From the NCBI GenBank assembly GCA_963709665.1, contig CAVPWU010000002.1, forward strand, positions 806,001 to 870,000: DNA of 64,000 nucleotides. Reading direction: 5' to 3'. Below the pieces are notes generated by a model. It saw nothing but the letters and a program-made list of their open reading frames with translations. It ran no database searches and was not told where the DNA came from. Positions 1 to 8,976 of the stretch are shown here, in pieces; positions within the stretch are counted from its first letter, which is position 1, and each line of letters begins with the position of its first letter. Source of the stretch: DASZIT01 sp963709665 (lineage in GTDB: Bacteria; Actinomycetota; Acidimicrobiia; Acidimicrobiales; RAAP-2). The position numbers and the translations under genes are program-made.

Positions 1-2
1 GC

Positions 3-1031
3 AGGTCGGACCGGATGGTGGCCGGCGTGGCGGGAGGTGTGAGTCAGTACTTCGACGTGGACGCCAACCTGGTCCGCATCGGGTTCGTGCTTCTCACCGT
101 CTTCGTGGGGATCGGGGCGGTGGCGTACGTGGCCGGGTGGCTCCTCCTGCCCGAGGACCCGACGCCGGCCCCGGAGGCGAACGACCGGCACACCGACCGG
201 ACCGCGGGCGGCCCGGTGGCCCCCCTCCCGCTCGACAGGTCCCGTCGGACGACGAGCAAGCCGCACGTCCTCATCATCTGCGGGGTGGTGGCGGGGATCG
301 CCGTGGTGGTCCTGGCGGCCGGGGGGCCCTGGTGGATCGGCTCCGGGTGGCGCCCCGGTCTCGGCCTCGGGTGGATCGTCCTCGCCGTGCTGGCGTACCT
401 GGTGCTCCGTCCCCGCCGGGTGCGGTTCAGCGTCGGCCGCATCCTCGCCTGGCTGGCCCTCCTGGTGGTGGGGTGCATCGTGGCGGTGGTCTCGACCGTG
501 TTCGTGGCCGAGGCCCTCACCGGGGTGCCGCTGCGGGGCGGGGTCGGGAGCCAGGACTGGCACCCGTCGACGGCGTCGCAGGTCCATCGGACGTACCGGG
601 TGGCCATGGGCGAGCTCACCCTCGACCTCCGGCAGGTGACCCTCCCGGCCCGCACCACCTCGGTGACGGCCAGCGTGGGTATCGGCCGCCTCCGGGTGGT
701 GGTGCCCCCCGGGGTGACCGTGAGCCTCAGCGCCCACAGTGGCATCGGCGACGTGATCTACGGTTCCGGAGGCCAGACCGCCTTCCTGGGGGCGTCCGGC
801 ACCCCGGTCGGCGCCTTCGGGGAGACCCTCCACCCGCAGCTGCTGCTCGATGCCGACGTGGGGATCGGCCAGGTGCAGCTGATCCGGGCCGCTCCCGGCG
901 CCTCGGTGGATGCGTACCTCGACGGAGGGTCGACGGCCACGGCCGCCCCGATGTCCCTGGGGGCCCGGACCTCCCCGCAGGCGGCGACCGCTCCTGCCTC
1001 CCCGACGGCCCCCGCCCGGGCGGCCGCCTGA
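3..1031 (+). CDS. PspC-domain membrane protein with LiaF-like C-terminus (5' partial)
   Basis: The first visible residues (R-S-D-R before M-V-A-G-V-A-G-G) are already inside a PspC domain, so the true start lies left of the window; the ATG at 15 is internal. The PspC segment covers about the first 50 residues with one membrane helix. A charged linker and three more hydrophobic helices follow (about residues 80-170). The C-terminal third has repeated V-G-I-G and G-I-G-D beta motifs like the LiaF/DUF2154 cell-envelope-stress domain. Such proteins sit in the cytoplasmic membrane and usually tune envelope-stress signalling. The exact role here is inference. The neighbour aarF has its own promoter. 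Confidence 0.8.
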   Translation, partial: RSDRMVAGVAGGVSQYFDVDANLVRIGFVLLTVFVGIGAVAYVAGWLLLPEDPTPAPEANDRHTDRTAGGPVAPLPLDRSRRTTSKPHVLIICGVVAGIAVVVLAAGGPWWIGSGWRPGLGLGWIVLAVLAYLVLRPRRVRFSVGRILAWLALLVVGCIVAVVSTVFVAEALTGVPLRGGVGSQDWHPSTASQVHRTYRVAMGELTLDLRQVTLPARTTSVTASVGIGRLRVVVPPGVTVSLSAHSGIGDVIYGSGGQTAFLGASGTPVGAFGETLHPQLLLDADVGIGQVQLIRAAPGASVDAYLDGGSTATAAPMSLGARTSPQAATAPASPTAPARAAA

Positions 1032-1123
1032 CGGCTCCCGCGCCCCCCTCGACGGGACCACCGGCAGGCGACGGAGGACCGGTCCCCGCCGACGCCCGGT
1101 GCCGGGCCGGGCCCCACGCCCGC

Positions 1124-1129
1124 TACCGT
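1124..1129 (+). promoter_or_regulatory. -10 hexamer (TACCGT) of aarF-like gene
   Basis: TACCGT lies 9 bases before the ATG at 1139. It fits the TANNNT pattern seen before many first genes in this window and implies a leaderless or nearly leaderless transcript. Confidence 0.45.
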
Positions 1130-1138
1130 CGGCAGTCC

Positions 1139-2830
1139 ATGAGCGACCCCTCCCCCGACCTGGCCATCGGCGCCTTCACGCCCCGCGGGCCGTGGGTGGT
1201 CGATCCCGCCACCATGACCTGGCGATTCTCCCGGGAGGGGTGGAGCCGCACCGGCCCGGTCCCCCCCGGGGACGCCGCCGCCATCGACACCCTCCGGGTC
1301 CGGGCCGCCGCCCGGGCGGTGGCGCTGGTGCGACCCCGGTGGCTACCGCCGATCCGACGGGCGCTGGCCGTCGCCACCCACCTGCTTCCCGCCCTGGTGG
1401 GATGGTCCGTGGTCGGACGGGGCACGCCGGGCTCCCGGGCCGACCTCTCCCGCCGGCTCCGTCCCGCCTTCGAACGGCTCGGTCCCACCTACATCAAGCT
1501 CGGCCAGATCATCTCGTCGGGGCAGGGGGTGTTCCCCGACGAGCTGGTCGACGAGTTCCTCCTGTTGCGGGACCGGGTCCCGCCGGAGTCCTTCGACGCC
1601 GTCCGCCGGACCGTCGAGGAGGACCTGGGCCGTCCCCTCGCCGAGGTCTTCCTCTCCTTCGACCGGATCCCGGTGGCCTCGGCGTCGATCGCCCAGGTCC
1701 ACGCCGCCACCCTCCGGACCGGCGAGCGGGTGGTGGTCAAGGTGCAGCGGCGCTCGGTGTCGGAGCTGGTGGAGCAGGACATCGCCGCCATGACCTGGAT
1801 TGCCCCCTGGCTGATCGGGCGGATCCCCATCGCCGCCCTGGCCAATCCGCCGGCGCTGGTGGAGCTGTTCGCCGAGACCATCGTGGAGGAGCTCGACTTC
1901 CGGCTCGAGGCCCAGAACATGTTGGACATCGCCGCCGTCCTGGCGGCCACCGGACAGACCTCGGTGGTGGTCCCCCGCCCCCACCCGACCCTGGTGACCC
2001 GGCGGGTCCTGGTGATGCAGCAGCTGCACGGCTTCGCCTGGGGGGACGCCGAGGGCATGCGCCAGGTGGGGATCGACACCGCCGCCGTCCTCCGGGCCAG
2101 CCTCATCGCCTTTCTGGAGGGGGCGCTTCTCTTCGGCGTGTTCCACGGCGACCTGCACGGCGGCAACCTCCTCGTGCAGTCCGACGGGACGGTGGCGCTC
2201 CTCGACTTCGGGATCACCGGACGGCTGGACGACCGGAAGCGCCTGGCCTTCCTCCGGCTCCAGGTGGCGGCCACCAGCAACGCCATCCGCCCCCAGGTCG
2301 AGGCCCTCCGGGATCTCGGGGCCCTCCCCGTCGACACCGACATCGAGGCGGTCATCGCCGACCTCGGGCTCGAGCGGCCCCCGGTCGACCCGACCGAGCT
2401 CACCGCCGACGAGATGATGGCCGAGGTCCGCGAGGTGACCAAGGCCCTGCTCGGGTACGGCGCCCGGCTCCCCAAGGAGTTGATGCTCTTCGTCAAGGAC
2501 ATGCTCTTCCTCAACGGCGCCATGGCCACCATGGCACCCGACGTGGACATCCTCGGCGAGGTGTTCGCCGTCATCTCCTACTTCACCGAGCATCACGGCG
2601 AGCGGATCGCCGCCGAGGTGGGCGTGGAGCTGTCCGCCGCCCCGCCCGACGTCGAGGGCTACCGGGCGGCACTCGGCTTCACCGACCCGACGGAGACGGT
2701 GACCTTCCGTGACCTCCAGGAGCGTCGGGAGCTGATCCGTCGCCGCATCCGACAGCGCCAGCAGGCACGGGGGCGGCGGCCGCTGTTCCGGGCCGCCTGG
2801 CGGCTCCTGCGCCCGCCCCGGCCGGCCTGA
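1139..2830 (+). CDS. ABC1/AarF/UbiB-family atypical kinase
   Basis: The 563-residue protein has the ABC1 hallmarks: the K-x-G-Q motif (YIKLGQ, residues 118-123), a VVVKVQR lysine strand, a catalytic loop HGDLHGGN and the metal-binding LLDFG motif. Family members (UbiB/ADCK) are membrane-linked atypical kinases or ATPases tied to quinone or lipid homeostasis. Menaquinone genes lie elsewhere in the window, so a quinone link is plausible but not shown. The frame is open far upstream, but the ATG at 1139 follows a good TANNNT box and begins just before recognisable family sequence. No C-terminal membrane helices are obvious. Confidence 0.88.
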   Translation: MSDPSPDLAIGAFTPRGPWVVDPATMTWRFSREGWSRTGPVPPGDAAAIDTLRVRAAARAVALVRPRWLPPIRRALAVATHLLPALVGWSVVGRGTPGSRADLSRRLRPAFERLGPTYIKLGQIISSGQGVFPDELVDEFLLLRDRVPPESFDAVRRTVEEDLGRPLAEVFLSFDRIPVASASIAQVHAATLRTGERVVVKVQRRSVSELVEQDIAAMTWIAPWLIGRIPIAALANPPALVELFAETIVEELDFRLEAQNMLDIAAVLAATGQTSVVVPRPHPTLVTRRVLVMQQLHGFAWGDAEGMRQVGIDTAAVLRASLIAFLEGALLFGVFHGDLHGGNLLVQSDGTVALLDFGITGRLDDRKRLAFLRLQVAATSNAIRPQVEALRDLGALPVDTDIEAVIADLGLERPPVDPTELTADEMMAEVREVTKALLGYGARLPKELMLFVKDMLFLNGAMATMAPDVDILGEVFAVISYFTEHHGERIAAEVGVELSAAPPDVEGYRAALGFTDPTETVTFRDLQERRELIRRRIRQRQQARGRRPLFRAAWRLLRPPRPA

Positions 2831-2854
2831 CCCGGCCTGACCGTGTCCGTCCGA

Positions 2855-2928
2855 CTCCACCGGTCGGACGCCCGCCGGGCGACCCGCTCAGCTCCACCGG
2901 TCGGACGCTCGCCGGGCGACCCGCTCAG
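2855..2928. repeat. 37-bp direct tandem duplication at the aarF/trpA convergent junction
   Basis: Two adjacent 37-bp copies (2855-2891 and 2892-2928) differ at one base. The second copy contains the trpA stop codon, and the first carries the same bases. Each copy has a short GC hairpin (gcccg/cgggc) that could help transcription end from both sides. Confidence 0.8.
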
Positions 2929-3716
2929 CTGTCGAGGGCCTGGCGAAGGGACGACACGAAGCTGGCGGCCCCCACCGGCCCCTCCCCCTCCAGCAGGCGG
3001 CGGACCAGCGCCGATCCCACCACCACGCCGTCGGCCACCTCGCAGACCGTGGCGGCCTGCTCCGGGGACGAGACGCCGATACCGATGCACACCGGGAGGT
3101 CGGTGGCCGCCTGGACCCGCTCGGCCACCTCCCGGGCCGAGCCGGCCAGCGTGGCCTGCTCCCCGGTCACCCCCATGCGGCCGACCCCGTAGACGAAGCC
3201 CCGGCACCGCTCGCAGATGGCCCGGAGGCGGTCGGGTGGGGTGGACGGCGCCACCAGCAGCACGGTGGCCACCCCGGCGGCGTCGGCGGCCTCCGCCCAC
3301 GGCCCGAGCTCCTCGAGCGGGAGGTCCGGGATGATCGCCCCGCTCACCCCCGACTCGGCCAGGAGCCCTGCCATCCGCTGGTGGCCGGCCCGGTAGATGA
3401 GGTTGTAGTAGGTCATGGCCACCAGCGGGACCCCGACGTCGAGGTGCGAGAGATCGGCCAGAATCCGCTCGGGGGTGGTGCCCCGGGCCAGGGCCCGGAG
3501 CGACGCCTCCTGGATCACCGGTCCGTCGATCATCGGGTCCGAGAAGGGGATCCCCACCTCGATGGCGTCGGCCCCCGCCCCCGCCAGCCCCTCGAGGGTC
3601 ACCATCCACTCGTCGTCCATCCCCCCGGTGACGTAGGGGACGAGCAGCTTGCCACCGCGGTCACGGGTGGCCCGGAGCGTCGCCTCGAGGCCGAGGGCGG
3701 TCGAGGGGGAGGTCAC
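2925..3716 (-). CDS. trpA: tryptophan synthase alpha chain
   Basis: TrpA cleaves indole-3-glycerol phosphate to indole and glyceraldehyde-3-phosphate and passes indole to TrpB. From the chosen start the protein is 263 residues, normal for the family. The catalytic pair is visible in AIEVGIPFSDPMIDGP (Glu53 and Asp64, matching Salmonella E49 and D60). The phosphate-site loop reads YGVGRMGVTG, close to the usual Y-x-S-R-x-G-V-T-G. The GTG at 3716 overlaps the trpB stop as GTGA, as at the two upstream junctions; an in-frame GTG at 3725 is the alternative. It is the last gene of trpCFBA. Confidence 0.95.
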   Translation of the reverse strand: MTSPSTALGLEATLRATRDRGGKLLVPYVTGGMDDEWMVTLEGLAGAGADAIEVGIPFSDPMIDGPVIQEASLRALARGTTPERILADLSHLDVGVPLVAMTYYNLIYRAGHQRMAGLLAESGVSGAIIPDLPLEELGPWAEAADAAGVATVLLVAPSTPPDRLRAICERCRGFVYGVGRMGVTGEQATLAGSAREVAERVQAATDLPVCIGIGVSSPEQAATVCEVADGVVVGSALVRRLLEGEGPVGAASFVSSLRQALDS

Positions 3717-5035
3717 GCCCCCCACCCCGGCCCGCCCGCACCGGCACCCCCGCCCGCACCGTCACCGGCACCCGCACCGCCGCCCGACCCGTCGCCCGAC
3801 CCGTCGCCGGCCCGGAGGATGTCGCGCACCTGGGCGACGTCCTTGTCCCCCCGACCGGACAGGGTGACCAGCACCGTGGAGCCGGTGGGGAGGTCCGGGC
3901 CGCCGGCCGACCGGAGCACCCAGGCCAGGGCGTGGGCCGACTCGAGGGCGGGGATGATGCCCTCGGTCCGGGCCATCCGGGAGAACGTCTCGACCACCTC
4001 GGCGTCCCCCGCCGTCTCGTACCGGGCCCGGCCGATGGCGGCCAGGTGGGCGTGCTCCGGGCCGATGCCCGGGTAGTCGAGCCCGGCCGAGATCGACTCC
4101 GCCTCGAGGATCTGGCCCGCCTCGTCCTGCATCAGGGCCGAGTGCATCCCGTGGAGCACCCCGGGGATGCCCACGGTGAGGGCGGCGCCGCCGGCCGCCT
4201 CCACCCCGACCAGGGTCGACGTGGTGGCGTCGGCGAAGCCGGCGAAGGTGCCCGCGGCGTTGGAGCCGCCCCCGGCGCAGGCCACCACCACGTCGGGGTC
4301 GGCCCCGCCGGTGAGCGCCCGGAACTGCTCCCGGGCCTCGTCGCCCACCACCCGCTGGAGCTCCCGGACCATCCACGGGTAGGGGTGGGGGCCCATCACC
4401 GATCCCAGGCAGTAGTGGGTGCCGTCCACCGTGGCCACCCAGTCCCGCAGCGCCTCGTTGACGGCGTCCTTGAGGGTGCGGCTCCCGCTGGTGACCGGGC
4501 GCACCTCGGCCCCCAGCAGCTCCATGCGGAAGACGTTGAGCGCCTGGCGTTCGGTGTCGACCTCCCCCATGTAGACGGTGCACTCCATGCCGAAGAGGGC
4601 GGCGGCGGTGGCGGTGGCCACCCCGTGCTGGCCGGCCCCGGTCTCGGCCACCAGCCGCCCCTTGCCCATCCGCCGGGCCAGGAGGGCCTGGCCCACCACG
4701 TTGTTGATCTTGTGGGAGCCGGTGTGGGCCAGGTCCTCCCGCTTCAGGAACAGCTGGACCCCGAGCTCCCGGGAGAGCCGGACGCACTCGGTGATCGGGG
4801 TGGGACGCCCCCCGTAGGAGGCCAGGATCCCCTGGAACTCGGCGTGGAACTCCGGGTCGGCCCACGCCCGGCGGAAGGCCGCCTCGAGCTCGAGGCAGGC
4901 CGGCACCAGCGACTCGGGGACGTAGCGCCCCCCGAACTCGCCGAAGCGGCCGGTGGGTCCGGGGTCCCCCATCACCGGACCCGCCCCGACCGCCGGGTCG
5001 GGCGCCGACCCGTCCTCGGTGCGGGCGGCGGTCAC
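3713..5035 (-). CDS. trpB: tryptophan synthase beta chain
   Basis: TrpB is the PLP enzyme that joins indole and serine into tryptophan. FGGRYVPES opens the conserved part; the PLP lysine lies in HTGSHKINN, followed by ETGAGQHGVATA and the glycine-rich phosphate cup CAGGGSNA. The GTG at 5035 overlaps the trpF stop (GTGA) and gives 440 residues with a 21-residue variable lead. The ATG at 4972 gives 419 residues and is the conservative alternative. The C-terminus carries a low-complexity G/A/D tail of about 25 residues that overlaps the trpA start. Confidence 0.95.
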   Translation of the reverse strand: MTAARTEDGSAPDPAVGAGPVMGDPGPTGRFGEFGGRYVPESLVPACLELEAAFRRAWADPEFHAEFQGILASYGGRPTPITECVRLSRELGVQLFLKREDLAHTGSHKINNVVGQALLARRMGKGRLVAETGAGQHGVATATAAALFGMECTVYMGEVDTERQALNVFRMELLGAEVRPVTSGSRTLKDAVNEALRDWVATVDGTHYCLGSVMGPHPYPWMVRELQRVVGDEAREQFRALTGGADPDVVVACAGGGSNAAGTFAGFADATTSTLVGVEAAGGAALTVGIPGVLHGMHSALMQDEAGQILEAESISAGLDYPGIGPEHAHLAAIGRARYETAGDAEVVETFSRMARTEGIIPALESAHALAWVLRSAGGPDLPTGSTVLVTLSGRGDKDVAQVRDILRAGDGSGDGSGGGAGAGDGAGGGAGAGGPGWGA

Positions 5036-5778
5036 TCGTTCTGCCAGTCGAAGAGGTCGGGGGTCTCCCCGCGGGCCCGCCGGCGCACGGTGGCGTGGGG
5101 CACCGGCTCTCCCACCGCCCCGGTGGCGGTGGCCACCGCCTCCTCGGCGGTGCGCACGGCGGCGATGAAGTCGCGCAGCTTGGCGGGGTCCTTCACACCG
5201 GGGGACGACTCCACGCCGGTGGAGACGTCGACCCCCCACGGGTGGAGGTGGGCGATGGCCTGTCCGACGTTGTCGGGGCGGAGGCCGCCGGACACGATCA
5301 GCCGGGTGGGGTCGTCCACCCCTTCGGCCAGCCGCCAGTCGAAGAGCTCCCCGGAGCCGGGGTTGGCCCCGTCCACCAGCAGGAACTGGGCCCCGTACTC
5401 GTCGAAGCGGTCGATGTTGCGGTGCCCGGCCGGGAACGCCTTGATGGTGCAGCCCACCCGCTGGCTGATCCACTGGGTGTCCTCCACCGACTCGAACCCG
5501 TGGAGCTGCACGGCGTGGAGGCCGATCCGGTTGGCGATCTCCACCACCCGCTTCGGCGACTCGTCGCGGAAGACGCCCACGGTGACCGTCTCGAGGGGCA
5601 GCCGCTTGACGATGTCGGCCACCGTCTCCGGGCGCATCTGGCGGGGGGAGGGGGCGAAGACGAAGCCCACCGCCGCCGCCCCCAGGGCGGCGGCCAGCAG
5701 GGCGTCGGCCTCCGAGGTGATCCCGCAGATCTTCACGAACACCCCGTCGACGCCGTCGCCGAACGACCCGGTCGTCAC
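5032..5778 (-). CDS. trpF: phosphoribosylanthranilate isomerase
   Basis: TrpF converts N-(5-phosphoribosyl)anthranilate to CdRP. VKICGIT near the N-terminus holds the catalytic cysteine, and LLVDGANPGSGELFDW matches the catalytic-aspartate and phosphate-binding region. The 248 residues exceed the usual 200-210 because of a tail of about 35 residues after the last barrel helix. The start GTG overlaps the trpC stop. A separate trpF matters because many actinobacteria lack one and use bifunctional PriA; here hisA lies at 16782. Confidence 0.93.
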   Translation of the reverse strand: MTTGSFGDGVDGVFVKICGITSEADALLAAALGAAAVGFVFAPSPRQMRPETVADIVKRLPLETVTVGVFRDESPKRVVEIANRIGLHAVQLHGFESVEDTQWISQRVGCTIKAFPAGHRNIDRFDEYGAQFLLVDGANPGSGELFDWRLAEGVDDPTRLIVSGGLRPDNVGQAIAHLHPWGVDVSTGVESSPGVKDPAKLRDFIAAVRTAEEAVATATGAVGEPVPHATVRRRARGETPDLFDWQNE

Positions 5779-6566
5779 CGGCCCGCCCCCACCAGCTCGG
5801 AGACGGCCGCCGTCCGGTCGCCCGAGCGGACCAGCAGCTCGCCCACCAGCACGGCGTCGTAGCCGGCGGCGGCCAGGCGGGCGGCGTCCTCGGGACCCCG
5901 GATGCCCGACTCCGCCACCGACACCACGTCGGCCGGGAAGCTGGCGGCCAGGGTGAGGGCCAGCTCGTGGTCGACCTCGAAGGTGGCCAGGTCCCGCTGG
6001 TTCACCCCCACCAGGCGGGCCCCGGCGTCGAGGGCCCGGTCCAACTCGTCGGCGTCGTGCACCTCCACCAGGGCGTCGATCCCCAGCTCCCCGGCCAGGG
6101 CCAGGAACGACGCCAGCTCCGGGCCGGTGAGGGCGGCCACGATCAGGAGCACGGCGTCCGCCCCCATCAGGCGGGCGTCGCACACGTCGTTGGCCGAGAC
6201 GGTGAAGTCCTTGCGGAGGACCGGGAGCCCGCAGGCGGCCCGGGCGGCGGCCAGGTCCTCGGGCGAGCCCCCGAAGTACTGGCGGTCGGTGAGGACCGAC
6301 AGGCACGAGGCGCCACCCGCCTGGTACTCGGACGCCACCGCCGCCGGGTCGAGACCGGGATCGAGGTCGCCCTTGGACGGCGAGCGGCGCTTGATCTCCG
6401 AGATCACCGCCAGTCCGTCGGCGGCCGAGCCGGCGGCCAACTCGTCGGCGAAGGGGCGCGCCCCGGGGAGCCCGGCGCACCGGGCCCGCAGGTCGTCGGT
6501 GGCGCGCCGGTCGGCGTCGGCGGCGGCGCGGTGGGCGGCGATGATGGTGTCGAGGTAGGCGGGCAT
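5775..6566 (-). CDS. trpC: indole-3-glycerol phosphate synthase
   Basis: TrpC closes the indole ring to make indole-3-glycerol phosphate, the TrpA substrate. The 263-residue TIM barrel has EIKRRSPSKG near residue 57 (catalytic Glu/Lys), LRKDF, VEVHD, and GVNQRDL in place of the usual INNRDL. The ATG at 6566 has a strong GGAGGT ribosome site 1-2 bases upstream and a TAGGCT box before it, marking it as first gene of trpC-trpF-trpB-trpA. trpD and trpG are not in the window. Confidence 0.95.
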   Translation of the reverse strand: MPAYLDTIIAAHRAAADADRRATDDLRARCAGLPGARPFADELAAGSAADGLAVISEIKRRSPSKGDLDPGLDPAAVASEYQAGGASCLSVLTDRQYFGGSPEDLAAARAACGLPVLRKDFTVSANDVCDARLMGADAVLLIVAALTGPELASFLALAGELGIDALVEVHDADELDRALDAGARLVGVNQRDLATFEVDHELALTLAASFPADVVSVAESGIRGPEDAARLAAAGYDAVLVGELLVRSGDRTAAVSELVGAGR

Positions 6567-6575
6567 GACCTCCAG

Positions 6576-6581
6576 AGCCTA
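6576..6581 (-). promoter_or_regulatory. -10 hexamer (TAGGCT) of the trpCFBA operon
   Basis: On the minus strand TAGGCT ends 9 bases before the trpC ATG, with GGAGGT between. It is the only promoter-like site seen for trpC-F-B-A. No leader peptide or Trp-codon run is visible, so classical attenuation is unlikely. Confidence 0.5.
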
Positions 6582-6681
6582 CCGGGGGGTCCCCCCGGGG
6601 CCGGCGACCTGGCCGGGGGCGGCCCTCACACTTTCCTAACCATGGCGACGGGCCTCCCGACCCCGGTGGCAGGCTGTCGCC

Positions 6682-7419
6682 ATGGGAAGCGCGGGGGACA
6701 CGCTGGTGGTGATCGAGGACGATCACCACATCTCGGACCTGATCGCCCTGTACCTCCGGCGGGACGGCTTCCGGGTGCTCCAGGCCGACGACGGCGAGTC
6801 CGGCCTCGCCCTGGTGGACCGGGACCACCCCAAGCTGGTCATCCTCGACCTCGGGCTCCCCGGCGAGCTCGACGGCTACGACGTCTGCCGGCGCCTGCGG
6901 GCGCCCCGGCCGGGCGGCCCGGGTGGCCCCGGCGGCCCCCGGGGCCCCGGCCCCGGCGGGGACGGCATCCCGGTGCTGATCCTCAGCGCCCGGGACGACG
7001 AGGTCGACCGGGTCCTGGGGCTGGAGCTGGGGGCCGACGACTACGTCACCAAGCCGTTCTCCCCCCGCGAGCTGGTGGCCCGGGTCCACGCCATCCTCCG
7101 GCGGTCCCGGGGGGCGGCCCCGGCCGAGGGCCCCCGCGAGGTGTCGGTCGGGAACATCACCGTCGACCTCGACCGGCGCGAGGTGCTCCAGGCCGGCACC
7201 CCGGTCGCCTTCACCGCCCGGGAGTTCGACCTGCTGGCCTATTTGGTCGGCAACCTCGGGCTCGCCCTCTCCCGGCGACAGCTCCTCGACGGGGTGTGGG
7301 GCGACGAGTGGTACGGGGACGAGCGGACCGTCGACGTCCACGTCCGCCAGCTCCGGAAGAAGCTCGGCGCCGACCTGCCGCTCGCCACCGTGTGGGGCGT
7401 CGGCTACCGCATGGGATGA
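6682..7419 (+). CDS. OmpR/PhoB-family response regulator
   Basis: The 245-residue DNA-binding response regulator has a receiver with acidic EDD at 12-14, phospho-acceptor Asp56 (LVILDLGLP), Ser102 and Lys124 (YVTKPF), then a winged helix ending VRQLRKKLG...GVGYRMG. Between alpha-3 and beta-4 there is an odd Gly/Pro-rich insert of about 20 residues (74-94). Its stop overlaps the histidine-kinase ATG (ATGA), so the two are translationally coupled. CAGGCT sits 6 bases before the ATG as a near-consensus -10. Target genes are unknown. Confidence 0.92.
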   Translation: MGSAGDTLVVIEDDHHISDLIALYLRRDGFRVLQADDGESGLALVDRDHPKLVILDLGLPGELDGYDVCRRLRAPRPGGPGGPGGPRGPGPGGDGIPVLILSARDDEVDRVLGLELGADDYVTKPFSPRELVARVHAILRRSRGAAPAEGPREVSVGNITVDLDRREVLQAGTPVAFTAREFDLLAYLVGNLGLALSRRQLLDGVWGDEWYGDERTVDVHVRQLRKKLGADLPLATVWGVGYRMG

Positions 7420-8921
7420 CCCGACGCCTGACCGCCGCCATCCTGATCCTGGTGGCCGCCACCCTGGTGGTGGTCAGCCTGGGCAGCTACTTCTTCGTCC
7501 GCCGGGCCACGGTCTCCACCGCCCAGCAGGAGCTGGTGGGGCAGGCCCGGGCCATCTCCACCACCATCTCCGACGGGACCTTCCCGACCACCGTGTCGTT
7601 CAAGCGCCAGCTCCGGGTGATCCGCAAGGCCGGTGACTTCGGGAGCCTGGAGGTGGTGGAGCTCCACGACGACGGCACGGTCACCGGCCCGCTGCCGGCG
7701 GGGATCACCCCCGAGATGCTCAACATCCCCGCCCTCCAGAAGGGGTACCAGACCGCCGGGCACGACCTCCACCTGCTGGTCTACACCGCCGTGCCCACCC
7801 CCATCGCCGGGGTCACCGACTACACGCCGGTGCTGGTCATCACCCGGCAGGCCCCCAACCCGGCCACCGGTCTCCGCTACTACCTCCTCATCGGGGCCAT
7901 CGCCCTGGTGGTGGCGGCCATCGTGGCCCTGGGCCTGGCCCGTCGGTTCACCGAGCCCCTGAAGGCGGCGGCCGACACCACCGGGCGGATCGCCGCCGGC
8001 GACCTCGACGCCACCCTGCCCCCCACCCCCCACTACCCGGAGTTCACCGAGCTGGCCACCTCCATCAACTCGATGGGCGCCACGCTGGGACGGGCCCGCG
8101 ACCAGGAGCGGCAGTTCCTGCTGTCGGTCAGCCACGAGCTCCGGACCCCGCTCACCTCCATCCGCGGCTACGCCGACGCCATCGTGGACGGGGCGGCGCC
8201 CGATGCGGTGGCGGCGGCCGGAGTCATCGCCGGCGAGTCCCGGCGGCTGGAGCGCCTGGTCCAGGACCTGCTCGACCTGGCCCGGCTGGACGCCGACCGG
8301 TTCTCGCTCGAACTCGGTCCGGTGGACTGCCTGGACGTCGCCCGGCGGGTGGCCCACGGGTTCCAACCCCGGGCGGACGACGCCGGCATCGCCCTGGCGG
8401 TGGCCCCCATGGCCGGGACCCCGCTGTGGGTCCAGGCGGATCCGGACCGGCTCGGCCAGGTGCTGGCCAACCTGGTGGAGAACGCCTTCTCCTTCGCCTC
8501 CGGCCGCGTGGTAGTGGGAGCCGGAACGGTGGGGGGCGTCCCGGCCGCCTGGGTGGTGGACGACGGCCCGGGCATCGCCGGCGACGAGCTGGGACGCGTC
8601 TTCGAGCGGCATTTCACCTCCGACCGGTCCGCCGGGCGCCGGAGCGGGTCGGGCCTGGGACTGGCCATCGTCTCGGAGCTGGCCGCCGCCATGGGCGGCA
8701 CGGTGACCGCCGAGTCCCCGGTGGCCGACGGCCGGGGCACCCGGATGGTGGTCTGGCTCCGCGCCGATCCGGGTCCCCCGGCCCCACCGGCCCCCCCGTC
8801 GACCCCGGGGTCCCCGGGCCGGTCCGGGGCCTCCCCCGCTCCCGCCCCTCCCGTCGCCGCCCCGCCGTCAGGGCCGCTCCCGCCGCTCCCCGCCCCTCCC
8901 GTCCCCCCTCCCGCCGGGTAG
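7416..8921 (+). CDS. sensor histidine kinase
   Basis: The 501-residue membrane kinase is the partner of the preceding regulator. TM1 covers about residues 7-27 and TM2 about 155-175, enclosing an extracytoplasmic sensor of about 125 residues. A HAMP domain follows (RRFTEPL...), then the H-box SVSHELRTPLTSIRGY with His240, the N-box (NLVENAF), G1 (DDGPGI) and G2 (GSGLGLAI). A Pro/Ser/Ala-rich tail of about 45 residues ends the protein and is probably disordered. The ATG overlaps the regulator stop. The signal sensed is unknown. Confidence 0.93.
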   Translation: MTRRLTAAILILVAATLVVVSLGSYFFVRRATVSTAQQELVGQARAISTTISDGTFPTTVSFKRQLRVIRKAGDFGSLEVVELHDDGTVTGPLPAGITPEMLNIPALQKGYQTAGHDLHLLVYTAVPTPIAGVTDYTPVLVITRQAPNPATGLRYYLLIGAIALVVAAIVALGLARRFTEPLKAAADTTGRIAAGDLDATLPPTPHYPEFTELATSINSMGATLGRARDQERQFLLSVSHELRTPLTSIRGYADAIVDGAAPDAVAAAGVIAGESRRLERLVQDLLDLARLDADRFSLELGPVDCLDVARRVAHGFQPRADDAGIALAVAPMAGTPLWVQADPDRLGQVLANLVENAFSFASGRVVVGAGTVGGVPAAWVVDDGPGIAGDELGRVFERHFTSDRSAGRRSGSGLGLAIVSELAAAMGGTVTAESPVADGRGTRMVVWLRADPGPPAPPAPPSTPGSPGRSGASPAPAPPVAAPPSGPLPPLPAPPVPPPAG

Positions 8922-8924
8922 CCT
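8919..8924 (+). promoter_or_regulatory. -10-like TAGCCT upstream of the AttH-like gene
   Basis: TAGCCT overlaps the kinase stop codon (TAG) and precedes the next ATG by 52 bases. That gene has a GAGGAG ribosome site 7 bases before its ATG, so it would make a leadered transcript, unlike most first genes here. Confidence 0.3.
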
Positions 8925-8976
8925 CGGGCGCCGTCCGGGCCGGGGGGTCCGGACCAACCAGGCGAGGAGATCGGCC

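Noticed and set aside
1343..2860. 505-codon minus-strand frame opposite the ABC1 kinase
   Set aside because: The product is Gly/His/Asp-rich with no family resemblance, while the plus strand encodes a full ABC1 protein.
6582..6606. G6/C6 palindrome upstream of trpC as a terminator or operator
   Set aside because: It is a simple GC homopolymer pair (gggggg...cccccc) without a T-run or any similarity to a known trp operator.
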